From Acidianus brierleyi (GTDB taxonomy: Archaea; Thermoproteota; Thermoprotei_A; Sulfolobales; Sulfolobaceae), in the NCBI RefSeq assembly GCF_003201835.2, contig NZ_CP029289.2, positions 1,612,001 through 1,676,000 on the forward strand: a stretch of DNA of 64,000 bases. The letters are read 5' to 3'. The notes beneath the pieces were generated by a model. The model saw only the letters and a program-made list of their open reading frames with translations. It had not been told where the DNA came from and ran no database searches. The stretch's first letter is position 1, and each line of letters opens with the position of its first letter. Below, in pieces: positions 7,522-16,786 of this stretch. A program made the position numbers and the translations under genes.

Positions 7522-8533
7522 GATAGGCGTATATAATAATTTACCAAAAGGATGTGAATTATGTAGGCTTGGAGGGAAGTTAGTAGTGTTTATATCTGGA
7601 GAATGTGGAGATTCTTGCTATTATTGTCCAGTAAGTGAAGAAAGGTTTGACCATGATATGATATATGCTAATGAAAAGAAAGTTGAAAATTTCATGGATT
7701 TCGTGTATGAATCATATAAAATGAATGCGTTAGGTGCTGGAATAACTGGCGGAGATCCAATACTTCATTTGGATAGAGTTGTTGAGGTTATTAATATTTT
7801 GAAAGATGAGTTTGGAGATGATTTTCACATTCATCTGTATACTTCTGGAAGATATGTAACCTATGATGTACTAAGAGAGCTTCAAAACGCAGGACTAGAT
7901 GAAATACGTTTTCATCCATTAAATAAAGAATATCTAAAAGCTATAGAAAAAGCGTTGAAATTTGACTTTGACGTAGGCATAGAAGTCCCATCAATACCAG
8001 GTAAGGAAAAGGAATTAGAAGAGTTAATACAATGGGCAAAAGAAAAGAAAGTTAAATTCGTTAATATAAATGAGTTAGAAATTACCGAGAGAAATTCACT
8101 AAATTTGAATGCGATAGGGTTAAAGATCGATCATGGTTTAGCTGGGGCTTCTAGAAGTGCAGAATTGGCTCTTAATATAGTTAAAAAATATCATGAAGGT
8201 AAAATGTCTGTTCATTATTGTAGTTCCATATATAAGGACATAGTGGAAACTAGAACAAGGTTTCTAAGGACATTTAGAGTTTACTCTAAGTCATTTGAAC
8301 AAAATTCTGGAGAAGGAACTATAATAAGAGCACTAGTAAGAACTAAAGCTAATCTCGAGGATTATGGGGAAAAATATGGGGATGGATATTACGTGTCTCC
8401 AGATTTAGTTAACGATATAATTAAAATGTATCCTGTAGACGAAGTTAAAATTATTGAAGAATTGCCGTATGGTTTAGTAGTTTCTGAAAAATTAGTTTAT
8501 TCTAAATCGCAATATAGCAATAATTCCAGTTAG
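7502..8533 (+). CDS. Radical SAM protein
   Basis: The 343-residue protein carries the radical SAM cluster motif Cys35-x3-Cys39-x2-Cys42 (CGDSCYYC). The GGDP segment near residues 86-89 is the usual SAM-binding loop. There are two more Cys at 18 and 21 (CELC), a possible structural metal site. The barrel continues to about residue 210; the C-terminal third is not a domain I recognise. The reaction is unknown. It overlaps the DUF1122 gene by 20 bases, which implies translational coupling. The 3' end overlaps the convergent Pelota gene by 42 bases. It differs from AmrS at 60948-62003, which has the Memo-linked layout. Confidence 0.85.
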   Translation: MLIGNPEIGVYNNLPKGCELCRLGGKLVVFISGECGDSCYYCPVSEERFDHDMIYANEKKVENFMDFVYESYKMNALGAGITGGDPILHLDRVVEVINILKDEFGDDFHIHLYTSGRYVTYDVLRELQNAGLDEIRFHPLNKEYLKAIEKALKFDFDVGIEVPSIPGKEKELEELIQWAKEKKVKFVNINELEITERNSLNLNAIGLKIDHGLAGASRSAELALNIVKKYHEGKMSVHYCSSIYKDIVETRTRFLRTFRVYSKSFEQNSGEGTIIRALVRTKANLEDYGEKYGDGYYVSPDLVNDIIKMYPVDEVKIIEELPYGLVVSEKLVYSKSQYSNNSS

Positions 8534-9523
8534 ATTTTTTGCCTCAAAATAGACAGGTGAATCTTCTGGAATAATTCTTACCTTTCCACCTTTTTTTTCT
8601 ACATCTTCCATAATGTTCTCTATTTCAAGTTTTCTTTCTTCATCACTTGGAGAAATCAAATCATAAGTTATTAACAATGTATCCACTGCTCCGTATTCAG
8701 AGGCCTTTTTTACCTCTTCAATTCCATATGCAACTAGACCAGTATTTTTAGATAATAACTCTAGAACTTTTTCCATGTCTTTTACGCTTTGAGAAATCTC
8801 ATAGTCTCTCATTACTTGATCTATTACATCTCTTCTAAGAATTTCTGATAAGCCTGCTCTAGAGGCTGACGATACACTATCAAGATATATTTTCCTTTTC
8901 GTATCTAATTTTTCCTTTACAATTTCTTTAAAAGGTCCAGGTCCAGCTAATATTATTGCATCAGGATTATATTGCTTACTATAATCTCCAATTTCTTTAG
9001 CTATTTCATTTGCGTTTTCCTCAATTATATTCTCTTCTTCCTTATTTGGAGTTTGAAGACTTCTTTCTGATAATATTTTAATTCCTTGAACCATAGGTAT
9101 TGCGATCAAACATTCATCAAAATCTACTAAAGCTATAAGAACTTTACTTCTTTTTTCAGCTTGAGAATATATTCTATCTAATTCATGTTTAGGCCATTTT
9201 TCCTTTATAATTATAATTTCATCTCCAATATCCAAGTTAATAGTATGATGAGCCCCCCTTATTCCAAACCTTTCTGGTGCATCGACTATTGTCCCATGTA
9301 TTCTAAGTCTTGAAGTGAAAGCCTGGAATTCCGTATATTCTACTTTTAGTTGGATTATCATCGATATTCTTCTTCCTTCAGCACCAACACTGATATCTCT
9401 AGTAGTCTTAGCTATTACATTGTCCCCCTTATTAAGTATCATATGGAGTGTCCATAAGTCATCCTCATCTTCTATATGCAATTTCATGCTGCCTTTCTTC
9501 TCGTCAAATTCCAAAACTTTCAT
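8492..9523 (-). CDS. pelA: mRNA surveillance protein Pelota (Dom34)
   Basis: The 343-residue protein is archaeal Pelota, which enters the A site of stalled ribosomes with aEF1A or ABCE1 and splits them. It has the family's three parts: an Sm-like N-terminal domain (about 1-130) including the GAEGRR loop and FGIRGAHHT, a central domain (about 130-265), and a C-terminal eL30-like domain with YGIEEVKKASEYGAVDTLLI. The length is normal. It starts at ATG 9523, opposite the acetyltransferase gene, with only 24 bases between them, so their promoters overlap the coding starts. Confidence 0.95.
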   Translation of the reverse strand: MKVLEFDEKKGSMKLHIEDEDDLWTLHMILNKGDNVIAKTTRDISVGAEGRRISMIIQLKVEYTEFQAFTSRLRIHGTIVDAPERFGIRGAHHTINLDIGDEIIIIKEKWPKHELDRIYSQAEKRSKVLIALVDFDECLIAIPMVQGIKILSERSLQTPNKEEENIIEENANEIAKEIGDYSKQYNPDAIILAGPGPFKEIVKEKLDTKRKIYLDSVSSASRAGLSEILRRDVIDQVMRDYEISQSVKDMEKVLELLSKNTGLVAYGIEEVKKASEYGAVDTLLITYDLISPSDEERKLEIENIMEDVEKKGGKVRIIPEDSPVYFEAKNLTGIIAILRFRIN

Positions 9524-9547
9524 TACTAAGTACTCTTTAAACCTTCT

Positions 9548-10000
9548 GTGGTAATTATATCTGATGCGTCAGAGGAAGATCTAGAGCAGATATATGAAAT
9601 AGAGGTAGAAAGTTTTGATAAACCTTATCCTATATCATTACTTAAGGCGTATCTATATCTTTCAAACATTTATATAGTAGCTAAAGAAGATAGTAAGATC
9701 TTAGGATATGCTATAGGTATCATACAATTTAAAAAGCGTGGTCATGTGGTTTCTATAGCTACTAGAAAAGAATCTAGAAAAAAAGGTATAGGAACGTTAT
9801 TATTATCTACATTAGAAAAAACGTTTATAAATAATAACTGTACATATTCCTATTTAGAAGTTATGATTACTAATAGAGAAGCAATAAGATTCTATAGGAA
9901 CATGAATTATTTAGTAATATACACTAAAAAGAACTATTATGGTAGAGGAAGGCATGCTTATATAATGATGAAATCATTGATTAATAAAAGCCTGGAATAA
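9548..10000 (+). CDS. rimI: Ribosomal protein/N-terminal acetyltransferase RimI-like (GNAT)
   Basis: The 150-residue GNAT enzyme has the acetyl-CoA loop RKKGIGTLLLS (about residues 79-89) and the C-terminal EVMITNREAIRFYRNMNY segment typical of RimI/Ard1. The Sulfolobus homologue acetylates protein N-termini with broad specificity, so this is most likely the cell's main N-terminal acetyltransferase. The start is GTG at 9548, 24 bases from the divergent Pelota gene. It runs toward the DNA polymerase gene with a 30-base gap and may share a transcript with it. Confidence 0.85.
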   Translation: MVIISDASEEDLEQIYEIEVESFDKPYPISLLKAYLYLSNIYIVAKEDSKILGYAIGIIQFKKRGHVVSIATRKESRKKGIGTLLLSTLEKTFINNNCTYSYLEVMITNREAIRFYRNMNYLVIYTKKNYYGRGRHAYIMMKSLINKSLE

Positions 10001-10030
10001 ATTTTAATTATATTAAATGATAACAGTACT

Positions 10031-12373
10031 ATGATTGGAGATTTTTACATATTAGACTTTTCTTACGATGTTGAAGAAGGTAAGCCAGTAATTTACATTT
10101 GGGCAATAGATAAAGATAATAATAGAGTTTTAATTTTAGAGAAAAACTTTAGGCCATATTTTTATGCATTACTTGAGGACGATAATGAAAAAATTATTGA
10201 TGAAATAAGAAAACTGAATAAATCGGAATCTCCCATAACTAAAGTAGACGTATTAGAGAAAAAATATTACGGCAATCCAGTAAAGGCTTTAAGAATAGAA
10301 ACTGTTATTCCTGCATATGTAAGAACATATAGGGAAGCAGTAGGTAAAATAAGTGGTATAAAGGAAGTCCTAGAAGCTGATATAAGATTCTACATGAGAT
10401 ATTCAATAGATTCTGGATTAAGGCCATTCTTTTGGTTTCAAGCAGAGGTTGAAGAAATAAAGGATAATCGATTCAGAGTATCAAAAGTATATAACTTAAC
10501 AAAGGTAATAAAAATTTATGAAGATAATCCACCAGAGTTAAGAATACTATCTTTTGATATAGAAGTTTACAATAAGTATGGATTTCCAGATCCTAAAAGG
10601 GATCCAGTTATAATTATAGGAGTTTGGAGTAAAGATGGTGGAAAGCAATTCGTTAATGAAACTGGAGATGATTTAAAAACAATAAGAGAATTCTCTAAAT
10701 TCATATTAGATTATGATCCCGACATAATTTTAGGATATAATTCTAATGGCTTTGATTGGCCATACTTAATTGAGAGGGTAAGAAATAGAAATGTTAAATT
10801 AGATATAGGAAGAAAAACAGGTTCTGAACCTAGCCAAGGTACATATGGACATTACTCTATAGTCGGTAGGTTAAATGTAGATCTTATAGGATTTGTTGGA
10901 AGTATAGAAGAGGTTAAAGTAAAAAGTCTGGATAATATAGCTGATTATTTAGGCGTAATGCCAAAAAATAAGAGGGTTAATCTTGAGTGGTATCAAATTC
11001 CAGAGTATTGGAACGATGATAAGAAAAGACAAATCTTACTTCAATATAATATGGATGATGCAAAATCTACCTATTTATTAAAAGATGCTTTCTTACCTTT
11101 TGGAGAGCAAGCTGCAATGATCTCTGGACTTCCATTAGATCAACTTTCTATGGCTAGCGTTGGATACAGAGTGGAATGGCTACTTATGCGGGAAGCTTAT
11201 CACTTTAATGAATTAATACCAAATAGGGCAGAGAGAGAATATGAAGGATATAAAGGAGGATTGGTAATTTCTCCAAAACAAGGTATCCATGAGGATATTT
11301 CTGTATTAGATTTTTCTTCTATGTATCCTTCGATAATGATAAAGTATAACATAGGTCCAGATACTTTAGTTAAAGGAGACTGCGACGATTGTTGGGTAGC
11401 TCCAGAAGTTGGTCATAAATTTAGAAAGGCTCCAGAAGGTTTTTACAAAAAGATCTTACAAGAATTAATAAAGGAAAGACGAGACATAAAGGATAAGCTT
11501 TCTAAGACAGATAATGAATATGAAAAAAGAAGACTTGATGAAAGACAAAAAGCGTTAAAGATCATGACTAACGCCTTTTATGGCTATATGGGATGGTTAG
11601 GAGCTAGATGGTATAGTAGAGAAGGTGCTGAGGCTGTTACGGCATGGGGAAGAGAAATTATTTCCTCTGCAGCAAAAATAGCTGAAAGTGAAGGATTTGA
11701 AGTTATTTATGGAGATACTGATTCCATATTTGTTAAAGGAGATAAGAATAAGGTTAATGAGCTAGCTAAAGAGATAAGTGATAAGTTTAGTCTTGATATT
11801 AAAGTAGAAAAACAATATAAGAGAATATTTTTCACAGAAAACAAAAAGAGATATGCAGGTTTAACTTTTGATAATAAAATTGATATAGTAGGTTTTGAAG
11901 CTGTTAGGGGAGATTGGTGCGATCTTGCTAAGGATCTTCAGAGACAAGTTATCGAAAGAATACTTTTATCTAGCGTAGATGATGCAGTAAGATTAGCAAG
12001 AGAAACTATAATGAAATTAAGAAGAAAGGAGTTTAGAATAGAGGATCTAATAATATGGAAATCCTTAGATAAGAGCATAGACGAATATGAGGTTGAAGCC
12101 CCACATGTGTCTGCAGCTAAAAAAGCTATGAAGGCAGGATATGCAATATTTAAAGGTGGAAAAATAGGCTATGTTGTAGTTAAGGGAGCTGGTAAAATTT
12201 CAGATAGAGCAGAACCATATTTTATGGTTAAAGATCTATCAAGAATAGATGTAGACTATTATGTTGATAAACAACTAGTTCCTGCAGTTATGAGAATCTT
12301 AGAATCTTTTGGTATAAAAGAAAGTACCTTAAAAACTGGAGGATTTGATATAATGAATTTTTTTAAGAAGTAA
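10031..12373 (+). CDS. dpo3: Family B DNA polymerase, PolB3/Dpo3 type
   Basis: The 780-residue polymerase has all catalytic sites. In the exonuclease domain: DIE at 176-178, Asp242 in NSNGFDWPY, and Tyr339/Asp343 in YNMDD. In the polymerase domain: motif A DFSSMYPSI from Asp427, motif B Lys510 to Tyr517-Gly518, and motif C YGDTDS with Asp562 and Asp564; KKRYAG follows. Sulfolobales have three B-family polymerases: PolB1 (about 880 aa, the replicase), PolB2 (degenerate motifs) and PolB3 (about 765 aa). Length, intact motifs and the dnaG/tyrS/rps13 neighbourhood match PolB3. Its cellular role is not settled. It converges on dnaG with an 11-base overlap. Confidence 0.92.
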   Translation: MIGDFYILDFSYDVEEGKPVIYIWAIDKDNNRVLILEKNFRPYFYALLEDDNEKIIDEIRKLNKSESPITKVDVLEKKYYGNPVKALRIETVIPAYVRTYREAVGKISGIKEVLEADIRFYMRYSIDSGLRPFFWFQAEVEEIKDNRFRVSKVYNLTKVIKIYEDNPPELRILSFDIEVYNKYGFPDPKRDPVIIIGVWSKDGGKQFVNETGDDLKTIREFSKFILDYDPDIILGYNSNGFDWPYLIERVRNRNVKLDIGRKTGSEPSQGTYGHYSIVGRLNVDLIGFVGSIEEVKVKSLDNIADYLGVMPKNKRVNLEWYQIPEYWNDDKKRQILLQYNMDDAKSTYLLKDAFLPFGEQAAMISGLPLDQLSMASVGYRVEWLLMREAYHFNELIPNRAEREYEGYKGGLVISPKQGIHEDISVLDFSSMYPSIMIKYNIGPDTLVKGDCDDCWVAPEVGHKFRKAPEGFYKKILQELIKERRDIKDKLSKTDNEYEKRRLDERQKALKIMTNAFYGYMGWLGARWYSREGAEAVTAWGREIISSAAKIAESEGFEVIYGDTDSIFVKGDKNKVNELAKEISDKFSLDIKVEKQYKRIFFTENKKRYAGLTFDNKIDIVGFEAVRGDWCDLAKDLQRQVIERILLSSVDDAVRLARETIMKLRRKEFRIEDLIIWKSLDKSIDEYEVEAPHVSAAKKAMKAGYAIFKGGKIGYVVVKGAGKISDRAEPYFMVKDLSRIDVDYYVDKQLVPAVMRILESFGIKESTLKTGGFDIMNFFKK

Positions 12374-13577
12374 TTATATCTGAAAATGTGAGTATTTTAA
12401 TATTATCTAAGCTTTTAGTTATCCCACCAATTCTTACTCCTACTAACATTTTCACGTTTTTGCTAGCAGCTAATTCTAGCAATCTCTGCGTAATCACTCC
12501 ATCGAATATTATATATGAGACTTTGTTATCTTGTGAAGCTTCAAGCTTAGGAATTATGTCTCTAACTTGTACTCTTTCTACAGGATTCCAGTTCTCATCA
12601 AACATTATACCTTCAAGAGTTCCTGGCAATTTCTTAATCTCTTCCATTGCGGTTTGAGGTATATTTATCTCTATTTGCGGCTTTTCCTCTATTTTTTCAG
12701 GCTGTACTACAATTACCGATTGTCCTTGACCTTCCTCTTTAATAGCCGTTTGAACTTCTTGTTGTTTCTTTAAATATTGAGAAATTGATATCATATTTGA
12801 TAGGGCTTTAGCTATTTCTTTTCCTGTTAATTCTTCTACTTCTCTGCCCTGAGGTGCTCTTGCTATAAAATCAATCTTAACATTGGCATTAATTAATTCC
12901 TTTAATATCAGGTCTCCCCCGTGGTCTCCATCAAGGAATGCTATAACAGTCTTTTTCTCTTTAGACAAGTCAACTATATCTTGTGGAATTTTACCGCTAG
13001 CACCTTCCACTGCTACAGTATTCCTATAACCGTACCGTAGAAGATTTATTATGTCGGCCCTTCCCTCGACTATTATTAAATTAGGATCAGTTAATACATC
13101 TGGACCTGCTGGTAGTCTTTCTATTCCAAACTCTGTAATTTCTCCTGTTTTTACTGCGCTGCTTATTTCATTTAGAACTTCCTTTATATCTAACGCTTTT
13201 CCTCTATTCCACGTACCAAGTATGTCTTTTGCTCTTTCTATTATCTTCTTTAATTTTTCTTCTCTTACGTCTTGAATTTCTTTCAATTCAAATTTTGCCT
13301 CATAAGGGCCTACTTTTTCTACGCTCTCTACCATTGACGCTATTAGTGCTGTTTCTACTCTATCTAAATTAGACGGAATTTCTATTATCCCTTCAGATTT
13401 TCCTGACTTAGTCTTCATATCTACTACTATTCTTCCTAGTCTCCCCTTATCCTGCAATTCTCTTAGATCAAATTCTTCTCCAAATAAATTTTCAGTTTGG
13501 CCAAATATAGCCCCTATTACATCAGGCTTGTCAACTATTCCTCCAACTTCGAAACTTAATTTAACTACATATTTCAA
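12363..13577 (-). CDS. dnaG: DNA primase DnaG, archaeal type
   Basis: The 404-residue protein has a central TOPRIM domain with the acidic residues Glu171 (VEGRADI) and Asp216/Asp218 (FLDGDHGGD). A conserved archaeal N-terminal domain lies at 1-150. The bacterial zinc-binding domain is absent, as usual in archaea. In Sulfolobus DnaG is a stable part of the RNA exosome, where it helps bind poly(A) RNA, and it can also prime weakly in vitro. The start is TTG at 13577, preceded by a GGTGAT ribosome site that overlaps the stop codon of tyrS, so translation is coupled. Residues 265-320 form a low-complexity Gln/Glu-rich linker. Confidence 0.95.
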   Translation of the reverse strand: MKYVVKLSFEVGGIVDKPDVIGAIFGQTENLFGEEFDLRELQDKGRLGRIVVDMKTKSGKSEGIIEIPSNLDRVETALIASMVESVEKVGPYEAKFELKEIQDVREEKLKKIIERAKDILGTWNRGKALDIKEVLNEISSAVKTGEITEFGIERLPAGPDVLTDPNLIIVEGRADIINLLRYGYRNTVAVEGASGKIPQDIVDLSKEKKTVIAFLDGDHGGDLILKELINANVKIDFIARAPQGREVEELTGKEIAKALSNMISISQYLKKQQEVQTAIKEEGQGQSVIVVQPEKIEEKPQIEINIPQTAMEEIKKLPGTLEGIMFDENWNPVERVQVRDIIPKLEASQDNKVSYIIFDGVITQRLLELAASKNVKMLVGVRIGGITKSLDNIKILTFSDIITS

Positions 13578-13583
13578 GCTTTA

Positions 13584-14657
13584 TCACCTTGTAACATTTT
13601 TTGATATACTCATTATCATTTTATCGAATTCTTCATTTTGAACCTTTTTCCTCAAAGGTTCAAGTATTTCATTTAGCTTTTTAGAAGTCGCAGTTTTTAA
13701 GTCCATTGGATGAAGCTTTCCTTCTGCAAAAGTCTTTTCTAAGTCTCCGTAATTCCTAAATTCTATGTCTCCGCCATATTTAATGTCTCTCTCTATCTTT
13801 AGAACTTGATTAGGTTTAGAAAATATTATATATTTATTTATTTGCAATATGGGATTATTTTCTACAACCCCTTTAGGACAATAAGCTTTTCTTATTTTTT
13901 CTTCTATTTCCTCTTGCGAATCATTTATAAATATAGCTGTTTCTGGCTTTGATTTGCTCATTTTTATATCAGCCATTAATTCATCTTCTTCTTTGGTAGT
14001 GTCCATTCTTTGTCCTCCTTGAAGACCTACTAATAATGGAGTATGAATAGCTATTACTTTCTTCCTTCCCAGTTTCTCTGAAACGTCTCTTGCAAGCATA
14101 TGAGCTTTTCTTTGGTCCGTTCCACCTAAGGCGATATCTAGGTCCAAATAAAATATATCGCTTACTTGCATTGCAGGATAAATAAGCTTAGACGTATCTA
14201 ATTCTGCGTCCTCGGATTTTCTTCCCATTATAGTTAATGCTCTTCTCATTCTTGCAAGACTAGTACTTTTAGCCACTTTAATTACCAGTTCCCAATAATT
14301 CTTATCTTTTACAAGATCTTCTGCATCTATTACCCTAAGCTTAGCAAGATCAATTCCGTACGCTCCTAAGATCTCAACAGCATATTTTCCTGCTGTTTTT
14401 ATTAGTTCCATATCGCCTCCTAACTTATCATTTATCCATGCATGCCATGTAGCCATAAGTACAGACATCTCTACGCCGGCATCCATTAAGTCCTTCACTT
14501 TTTGAGCCCAAATTAGCCATCCTATATGGAAAAGTCCACTTGGCTCAAAGCCTATGTAACCTTTTATTTTTTCCTTAGATTCCAGTTTAGATTTTAATTC
14601 TTCTATAGTTACAATTTCTTCAGTATTTTTTGTTATAAGTGATAGCCTATCTTCCAA
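13584..14657 (-). CDS. tyrS: Tyrosyl-tRNA synthetase
   Basis: The 357-residue class I synthetase has the HIGH-type motif HIGW at 44-47 and a perfect KMSKS at 232-236. The YIGFEPSG segment (34-41) and the QVSDIFYLDLDIALGGTDQRK stretch's first part around 164-180 are tyrosine-pocket regions of archaeal TyrRS. It charges tRNA-Tyr. It is the first gene of a tyrS-dnaG pair, and its stop codon TGA is embedded in the dnaG ribosome site. The length is slightly above the methanogen enzyme but normal for Sulfolobales. Confidence 0.93.
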   Translation of the reverse strand: MEDRLSLITKNTEEIVTIEELKSKLESKEKIKGYIGFEPSGLFHIGWLIWAQKVKDLMDAGVEMSVLMATWHAWINDKLGGDMELIKTAGKYAVEILGAYGIDLAKLRVIDAEDLVKDKNYWELVIKVAKSTSLARMRRALTIMGRKSEDAELDTSKLIYPAMQVSDIFYLDLDIALGGTDQRKAHMLARDVSEKLGRKKVIAIHTPLLVGLQGGQRMDTTKEEDELMADIKMSKSKPETAIFINDSQEEIEEKIRKAYCPKGVVENNPILQINKYIIFSKPNQVLKIERDIKYGGDIEFRNYGDLEKTFAEGKLHPMDLKTATSKKLNEILEPLRKKVQNEEFDKMIMSISKNVTR

Positions 14658-14701
14658 GTAATCTTCCCCAAAAGAAAAGAGTAAGAGAAGTTAAAAAAGA
14701 C

Positions 14702-15022
14702 CTATTCCTCCTTTAATTGCTTAAGAAAAACTATCACTGGATGATCTTTACCTAATTTTTCCTCCAAATCCTTTACTACAAGATTAATGTCAATATCTGA
14801 ATTAAGTAGCCTAGTTATTAAAAATTCAGTAAAAATATACGAATTGGCTATGGTTTTCTCATCTAAATCTTCGTCGTCTTCTGTAAGCTTGAACTGAATT
14901 TGCCTCTTTCCTTTTACTAATGAATAGAGATATTCATCAACAACATTTTCTACACATACTTTATCTTCACATTCGCTTAGTTTTTCAAGAAGTGAGAAAG
15001 ATCCAGGTGGCAATTTTACCAT
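14702..15022 (-). CDS. Conserved small hypothetical protein, 106 aa
   Basis: The product is an all-helical acidic protein with two Cys in SECEDKVC (about residues 17-22) and a DEDLDEKT acidic patch near 49-56. No membrane segment or enzyme motif is seen. It begins at ATG 15022, 31 bases downstream of the YjbQ gene on the same strand, and lies 44 bases before tyrS. That makes a four-gene transcript (yjbQ, this gene, tyrS, dnaG) possible. I do not recognise a family and assign no function. Confidence 0.65.
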   Translation of the reverse strand: MVKLPPGSFSLLEKLSECEDKVCVENVVDEYLYSLVKGKRQIQFKLTEDDEDLDEKTIANSYIFTEFLITRLLNSDIDINLVVKDLEEKLGKDHPVIVFLKQLKEE

Positions 15023-15053
15023 TTAATTTTTTCTAACACTAGTAAAAAAGTTA

Positions 15054-15458
15054 TTATTCTCCCATTACTTTAACATTAACTGTTCTTGTTCTAGGTCCGT
15101 CAAATTCTAGCAATATAATTCTTTGCCATGTACCTAAATCCAAATTCCCACTTCTTACAGGAACTGTCCTAGAGTTACCAATAATTGACGATATGATATG
15201 AGCATGTCCATTATTATCTATAAGATTATGCTTAAATTCCCCTTCTGGAGGTACTAATTTTTTTGCCCAATCCAAATAATCTTGCATTAAACCCTTTTCG
15301 GCCTCGTTAACAATTATTGCGCATGTAGTATGCTTAACAAAAACATATACTACACCTTCATCAATAGATTTTGCGGTCTCTTGAATTCTTTCTGTTATAT
15401 CTATACTTTCGAATTTGCTTTTAGTCTCTATTTTGAATTCGTGAGAAAATATTTTCAT
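15054..15458 (-). CDS. yjbQ: YjbQ/UPF0047 family protein
   Basis: This small beta-rich protein has the conserved UPF0047 motifs: HTTCAIIVNE, GEFKHN, GHAHIISSIIG and GTWQRIILLEFDGPR. The His and acidic residues line a putative metal site. Escherichia coli YjbQ has weak thiamine-phosphate synthase activity, but the true role is unresolved. I chose ATG 15458 (MKIFSHEFKI) over the ATG three codons upstream at 15467, because the first leaves room for the divergent promoter and fits usual family N-termini. The protein is 134 aa from this start. Confidence 0.85.
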   Translation of the reverse strand: MKIFSHEFKIETKSKFESIDITERIQETAKSIDEGVVYVFVKHTTCAIIVNEAEKGLMQDYLDWAKKLVPPEGEFKHNLIDNNGHAHIISSIIGNSRTVPVRSGNLDLGTWQRIILLEFDGPRTRTVNVKVMGE

Positions 15459-15470
15459 AAAGAACATTGT

Positions 15471-15480
15471 ACTTTTAAAT
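15471..15480 (+). promoter_or_regulatory. TATA box for the AIR-synthase-like gene
   Basis: The sequence acttttaaat is centred 25 bases before ATG 15501. This supports a leaderless transcript and that start codon over the ATG at 15492. Confidence 0.5.
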
Positions 15481-15500
15481 TTTTTAATCTAATGTTCTGT

Positions 15501-16766
15501 ATGGATTTAGAAGGTATAGCTAGGGTACTACCAGAAAGCATAGCCAAACAAAAAATTTTAGAGTGGCTATCCGTATATAAAGGAAATAATCCATTTAATG
15601 AAAAAATAGCTAATATAATTATAAACGAAGTTAGAAATTCTGAAAAAGCTCAACACTTTAAGCCTACTCTGTGTGGTGTAAAGGCTGGAAATGCAGGACT
15701 AGGTTCAAGAGGTATAGGAGATCATTTAATACATTTAAAACTGTTTGAATTAAGCAAGAGAAAACTATCTACATTTGATGATGCTGGAATTTCAGAAGAT
15801 ACAATAGTTTCAGTAGATGGTATACATTCAAGACTTTCATATTTTCCGTTTTTAGCCGGTTTTCACGCAACTAAAGCTACTCTAAGAGATATAATGGTAA
15901 AGGGTGCAAGACCATTAGGTCTAATTATAGACATTCATGTCTCTGACGACACTGATATATCTTATTTGTTTGATTTTGAAGCTGGAGTTTCTACTATAGC
16001 CGATGCTCTTGGTATTCCAATACTTGCTGGAAGTACCCTAAGAATAGGAGGAGATATGGTAATAGGAGAAAGAATAAGCGGTGGTATAGGATCTGTAGGA
16101 AAAATTGGCAAGAAAATCTTGTTGAGATCTAACATTAAAAAAGGGATGAAAATTCTTATGACAAAAGGTAATGGAGGAGGAACTGTAGCTACTACTGCTA
16201 TATATAATGGTATGCCAGAAATAATAAATGAGACATTGAAAATAGACGAAATATTAACAGCAAGAAAGATAAATGCAGAATTTATTGACAAAGTAGAGGC
16301 AATGACAGATGTCACAAATGGTGGTATAAGAGGAGATGCATTAGAAATCTCAGAAATGTCTAATTTAAGTTTTATAATAGATCAAGAGAAATTTCTCTCA
16401 TTAATTAATAAAAAAGTTCTTGACATGTTTAACCTATTTCAAATAGATCCTTTAGGGGTCTCTATAGACTCTCTCTTGATTTTTACGGATGATGAGAACT
16501 TAGAGAAGGAACTTAGCAAGGAAGGATTAGAAGTAAAAACTATAGGTTACGTAGATGAATATAAAGGGTATCCTATATTGACATTAGAAGGTAAAAAGTT
16601 AGAACCTAATTTTAGAGAAAGTCCATATACTCCTATTAAAAAAGTTATAGGAAATTATTCTCCATATACATTAGACGAAATAAAAATATCTCTGGAAAAA
16701 GCATACAATAGCGCACTGGCTAAGAAAGAGGAGGTATTGAAAAATTTAAAAGTCACTTCTACATAG
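15501..16766 (+). CDS. AIR synthase-related protein (PurM/HypE/SelD fold)
   Basis: The product from ATG 15501 is 421 aa. It has the two-domain fold of the PurM superfamily: an N-terminal half with VSVDGIHSRLSYFPFLAGFHATK and a Gly-rich region, and a C-terminal half with MTDVTNGGIRGDALEIS. The superfamily makes ATP-dependent phosphoryl derivatives in purine, selenium or hydrogenase-cofactor pathways. This branch, common in archaea, is uncharacterised. It is too divergent to be PurM itself. The gene ends 20 bases before rps13, so it may be the first gene of the ribosomal run. It is divergent from yjbQ with a short shared promoter region. Confidence 0.8.
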   Translation: MDLEGIARVLPESIAKQKILEWLSVYKGNNPFNEKIANIIINEVRNSEKAQHFKPTLCGVKAGNAGLGSRGIGDHLIHLKLFELSKRKLSTFDDAGISEDTIVSVDGIHSRLSYFPFLAGFHATKATLRDIMVKGARPLGLIIDIHVSDDTDISYLFDFEAGVSTIADALGIPILAGSTLRIGGDMVIGERISGGIGSVGKIGKKILLRSNIKKGMKILMTKGNGGGTVATTAIYNGMPEIINETLKIDEILTARKINAEFIDKVEAMTDVTNGGIRGDALEISEMSNLSFIIDQEKFLSLINKKVLDMFNLFQIDPLGVSIDSLLIFTDDENLEKELSKEGLEVKTIGYVDEYKGYPILTLEGKKLEPNFRESPYTPIKKVIGNYSPYTLDEIKISLEKAYNSALAKKEEVLKNLKVTST

Positions 16767-16786
16767 CAGATACAGTCGAGATAATA

